Shown here one piece after another: positions 6,152-7,393 of a stretch of 7,393 nucleotides of DNA. Numbering within the stretch: position 1 is the first letter of the stretch; every line of letters begins with the position of its first letter. The stretch is from contig JAGRJB010000260.1 of the NCBI GenBank assembly GCA_020442965.1, positions 1-7,393 on the forward strand. The letters are read 5' to 3'. The notes under the pieces are model-generated. The model searched no databases and was not told the origin of the DNA. It worked only from the letters and a program-made list of their open reading frames with translations. The translations under genes and the position numbers were made by a program. The DNA comes from Pseudomonadales bacterium. GTDB lineage: Bacteria > Pseudomonadota > Gammaproteobacteria > Steroidobacterales > Steroidobacteraceae.

Positions 6152-6157
6152 TACAAT
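6152..6157 (+). promoter_or_regulatory. Candidate -10 element for the hydrolase-dapD pair
   Basis: TACAAT matches TATAAT at five of six positions and sits about 39 bases before GTG 6196, giving a short leader of about 30 bases. The hexamer lies between two copies of ATTACG (6137-6142 and 6156-6161). No good -35 box lies 16-18 bases upstream (the sequence there is GC-only), so an activator or another sigma factor may be needed. Confidence 0.45.
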
Positions 6158-6182
6158 TACGCACCTTGACTTGGGCGCGATC

Positions 6183-6188
6183 GAGGAG
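6183..6188 (+). promoter_or_regulatory. Ribosome binding site choosing GTG 6196 of the DUF3089 gene
   Basis: GAGGAG followed by seven bases and GTG. This match, just before a signal peptide, makes GTG 6196 the start rather than the much earlier in-frame TTG at 5923. Confidence 0.75.
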
Positions 6189-6195
6189 CTGGCAG

Positions 6196-7305
6196 GTGAG
6201 TATTCGTTATTTCTGCATGGCGGCAGTTGCCGCCGCTCTGGCGGGGCCCTGGAATGTCTCGATTTCTGCGGACCAATCGGCGATGCCGCGCACGCCAGGC
6301 GACTTCGCGTCACTACAACGCCCGGCCCCGCCGGACTACGCACTCGAATCGAACTGGGCCGCGTTACCCGCTGTTGTTGACGCAGCCGATCGGGTCCCCG
6401 AGGGTGCGCACTTGGGTGACCGGCAGGCGCAAGCACGCGCGGATGTCTTTTACGTTCATCCAACCACGTACCGCGGCCTCGACAACTGGAATCAGTCGCT
6501 TGACGACACCGCCACTAACAAATGGACCGATGATTCGGTCGTCGCACGCCAGGCTGCCGTCTTCAACGCGTGCTGCAAGGTATATGCGCCACGCTATCGA
6601 CAAGCTCAGGCCGCCGCAAGCATGCATTTTGACGGCGACGGCGGCAAAGCCTACGCAGTAGCGTACGCAGATGTTCGCAGGGCTTTTCAGTACTACCTCG
6701 ACCATTGGAATAGCGGTCGACCGTTCATACTCGCGGGTCACAGCCAGGGCGCGTTGCACGTGCAAACACTGCTACGGGAATTCGCCGATAAGCCCGGTTT
6801 TCGCGCCCGGCTGGTTGCAGCCTACGTGATCGGCATCCCGACACTCGAAGGGCAACTGGCTCGCGACACACCCTGGTTGCCGGTCTGCGCGCGTCCCACG
6901 TCCACCCACTGCTTGCTCGCCTGGAATGCCGTCACACGCGATAGCGATTTGACCGCAGGCATCGCGCGCAATCGCCAGCGTCTGCAACACCTGTCGGGCA
7001 CGACGCAGGGCGCGACGTCGGTCTGTGTCAATCCGCTGACGTTTGATACGCGCAAGCCCGCACTCGCTGCGGCGGGCAATCCCGGTACGCTGCCTGGACA
7101 GCCGTCGTCCGCTCCTTTGCCCGCGACGCGCGCCGGTGTGTTAGGTGCGGCCTGTGATCAGGGATATTTGCGCACGGACGTTCCCGCCGGTGACGACTAC
7201 GCGACCGTCCTGTTGCCGGGCGGTTCCTTGCATTTCAACGAATTTGATTTCTTCTTCGACAGCATTCGCGCCAACGCCCTGCGGCGCGTGGAGAGCTTCC
7301 GCTGA
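6196..7305 (+). CDS. Secreted DUF3089-family alpha/beta-hydrolase, serine esterase/lipase-like
   Basis: A 369-residue protein of the DUF3089 family within the alpha/beta-hydrolase fold, probably an esterase of unknown substrate. The N-terminus is a signal peptide (hydrophobic core about 5-20; cleavage likely at ISA, near residue 26), so it should act in the periplasm or outside. The family hallmark VFYVHPTT is at 84-91. The nucleophile elbow GHSQG has Ser at 183. A likely catalytic His is H346 in GGSLHFNEFDFFF, and the conserved tail IRANALRRV closes the protein. The acid of the triad is not assigned. Several cysteines (a CC pair, C-A-R-P, H-C-L, V-C-V-N, A-A-C-D) suggest disulfide bonds, fitting export. 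The start is set by GAGGAG seven bases before GTG 6196. The stop overlaps the dapD start by one base (TGATG), implying one transcript and coupled translation. Confidence 0.88.
   Translation: MSIRYFCMAAVAAALAGPWNVSISADQSAMPRTPGDFASLQRPAPPDYALESNWAALPAVVDAADRVPEGAHLGDRQAQARADVFYVHPTTYRGLDNWNQSLDDTATNKWTDDSVVARQAAVFNACCKVYAPRYRQAQAAASMHFDGDGGKAYAVAYADVRRAFQYYLDHWNSGRPFILAGHSQGALHVQTLLREFADKPGFRARLVAAYVIGIPTLEGQLARDTPWLPVCARPTSTHCLLAWNAVTRDSDLTAGIARNRQRLQHLSGTTQGATSVCVNPLTFDTRKPALAAAGNPGTLPGQPSSAPLPATRAGVLGAACDQGYLRTDVPAGDDYATVLLPGGSLHFNEFDFFFDSIRANALRRVESFR
7290..7295 (+). promoter_or_regulatory. Ribosome binding site of dapD inside the hydrolase gene
   Basis: GGAGAG lies within the last codons of the hydrolase gene, nine bases before ATG 7305. 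dapD therefore has its own ribosome entry point as well as the stop-start overlap. Confidence 0.6.
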
Positions 7306-7393
7306 TGACCGATCTCGCCAACATGCAAGCCTTGATCGAATCGCAATTCGATCGCCGTGCCGACATCACACCGAGTAATGCGAGCGCAGAGTT
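7305..7393 (+). CDS. dapD: Tetrahydrodipicolinate N-succinyltransferase, N-terminal fragment (runs off window)
   Basis: Only the first 29 codons are present. They read as MTDLANMQALIESQFDRR then ADITPSNAS, which lines up with the E. coli DapD N-terminus (x-[21 protein letters not shown]) at most positions, the R-R-A-[ED]-I-T-P-x-N-A run being characteristic. DapD is the cytoplasmic, left-handed beta-helix enzyme that moves succinyl from succinyl-CoA to tetrahydrodipicolinate in the succinylase branch of diaminopimelate/lysine synthesis, feeding peptidoglycan. The diagnostic hexapeptide repeats lie beyond the window. ATG 7305 overlaps the hydrolase TGA by one base and has GGAGAG nine bases upstream. 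The frame is open to the right edge. Confidence 0.85.
   Translation, partial: MTDLANMQALIESQFDRRADITPSNASAE

Larger units (their letters stand above)
5762..6195. other. 434-base intergenic region between divergent genes
   Basis: No convincing gene is visible. The region must hold the promoters for the RcnB-domain gene (leftward) and the hydrolase-dapD pair (rightward). I see GGAGAG (minus strand, 5766-5771), a short inverted repeat CCTGA (5823-5827) / TCAGG (5834-5838), a lone TTGACA at 5867-5872 without a matching -10, and a good -10 hexamer at 6152-6157. Frames at 5867-6094 (+) and 5927-6112 (-) are open but have no recognisable content. No tRNA fold was found. Confidence 0.5.

Noticed and set aside
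5923..6195. N-terminal extension of the DUF3089 hydrolase from TTG 5923
   Set aside because: The extra 91 residues are Cys/Pro/Ser-rich noise, whereas GTG 6196 has an excellent ribosome binding site and begins a signal peptide.
1..7393. CRISPR array, insertion sequence, tRNA, phage, toxin-antitoxin or a new defence system
   Set aside because: No regularly spaced repeats, transposase motifs, cloverleaf sequences, or adjacent small-gene pairs of that kind were seen on either strand.

Overview
The window is GC-rich DNA (roughly 60% GC by eye) with compact, mostly single-copy genes. The proteins look gammaproteobacterial: a YfjD/CorB-type membrane protein that aligns end to end with the E. coli protein, an RraA-fold protein, an RcnB-domain periplasmic protein, and the start of a succinylase-type dapD. 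A free-living, GC-rich gammaproteobacterium (Steroidobacter/Nevskia/Xanthomonad-like) is my inference; no rRNA or tRNA is present to settle it.

Layout, left to right. Positions 1-209 hold a possible truncated minus-strand reading frame. At 219-1514 (+) is a CorB/CNNM-type protein (DUF21, two CBS motifs, CorC_HlyC domain). At 1658-1984 (-) is a small secreted basic protein with an internal duplication, followed on its own strand by a strong hairpin at 1610-1629. At 2127-3272 (+) is a quinone-oxidoreductase-like medium-chain dehydrogenase with an extra N-terminal membrane anchor. The stretch 3273-3791 has no gene I can assign firmly; it holds a hairpin and a weak 107-codon candidate whose stop overlaps the next start. 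At 3792-4271 (+) is an RraA-family protein that keeps the aldolase-type active-site motif. At 4381-4959 (+) is a flavin-binding PNPOx-like protein. Convergent with it, at 4985-5761 (-), is a secreted Arg/Tyr/Trp-rich protein with a C-terminal RcnB domain. After a 434-base gap, a secreted DUF3089 alpha/beta-hydrolase (6196-7305, +) overlaps by one base the start of dapD (7305 onward, +), which runs off the window.

The genes do not form one obvious pathway. The clearest functional unit is the DUF3089 hydrolase-dapD pair, which has a TGATG stop-start overlap and a plausible promoter upstream. Three proteins are predicted to be exported and two membrane-inserted, so much of the window concerns the cell envelope. 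I found no mobile element, CRISPR array, phage gene, toxin-antitoxin pair or recognisable new defence system. The most unusual signals are the strong excess of the palindrome CGATCG, the membrane-anchored dehydrogenase, the RraA motif, and the DUF3089-dapD coupling.
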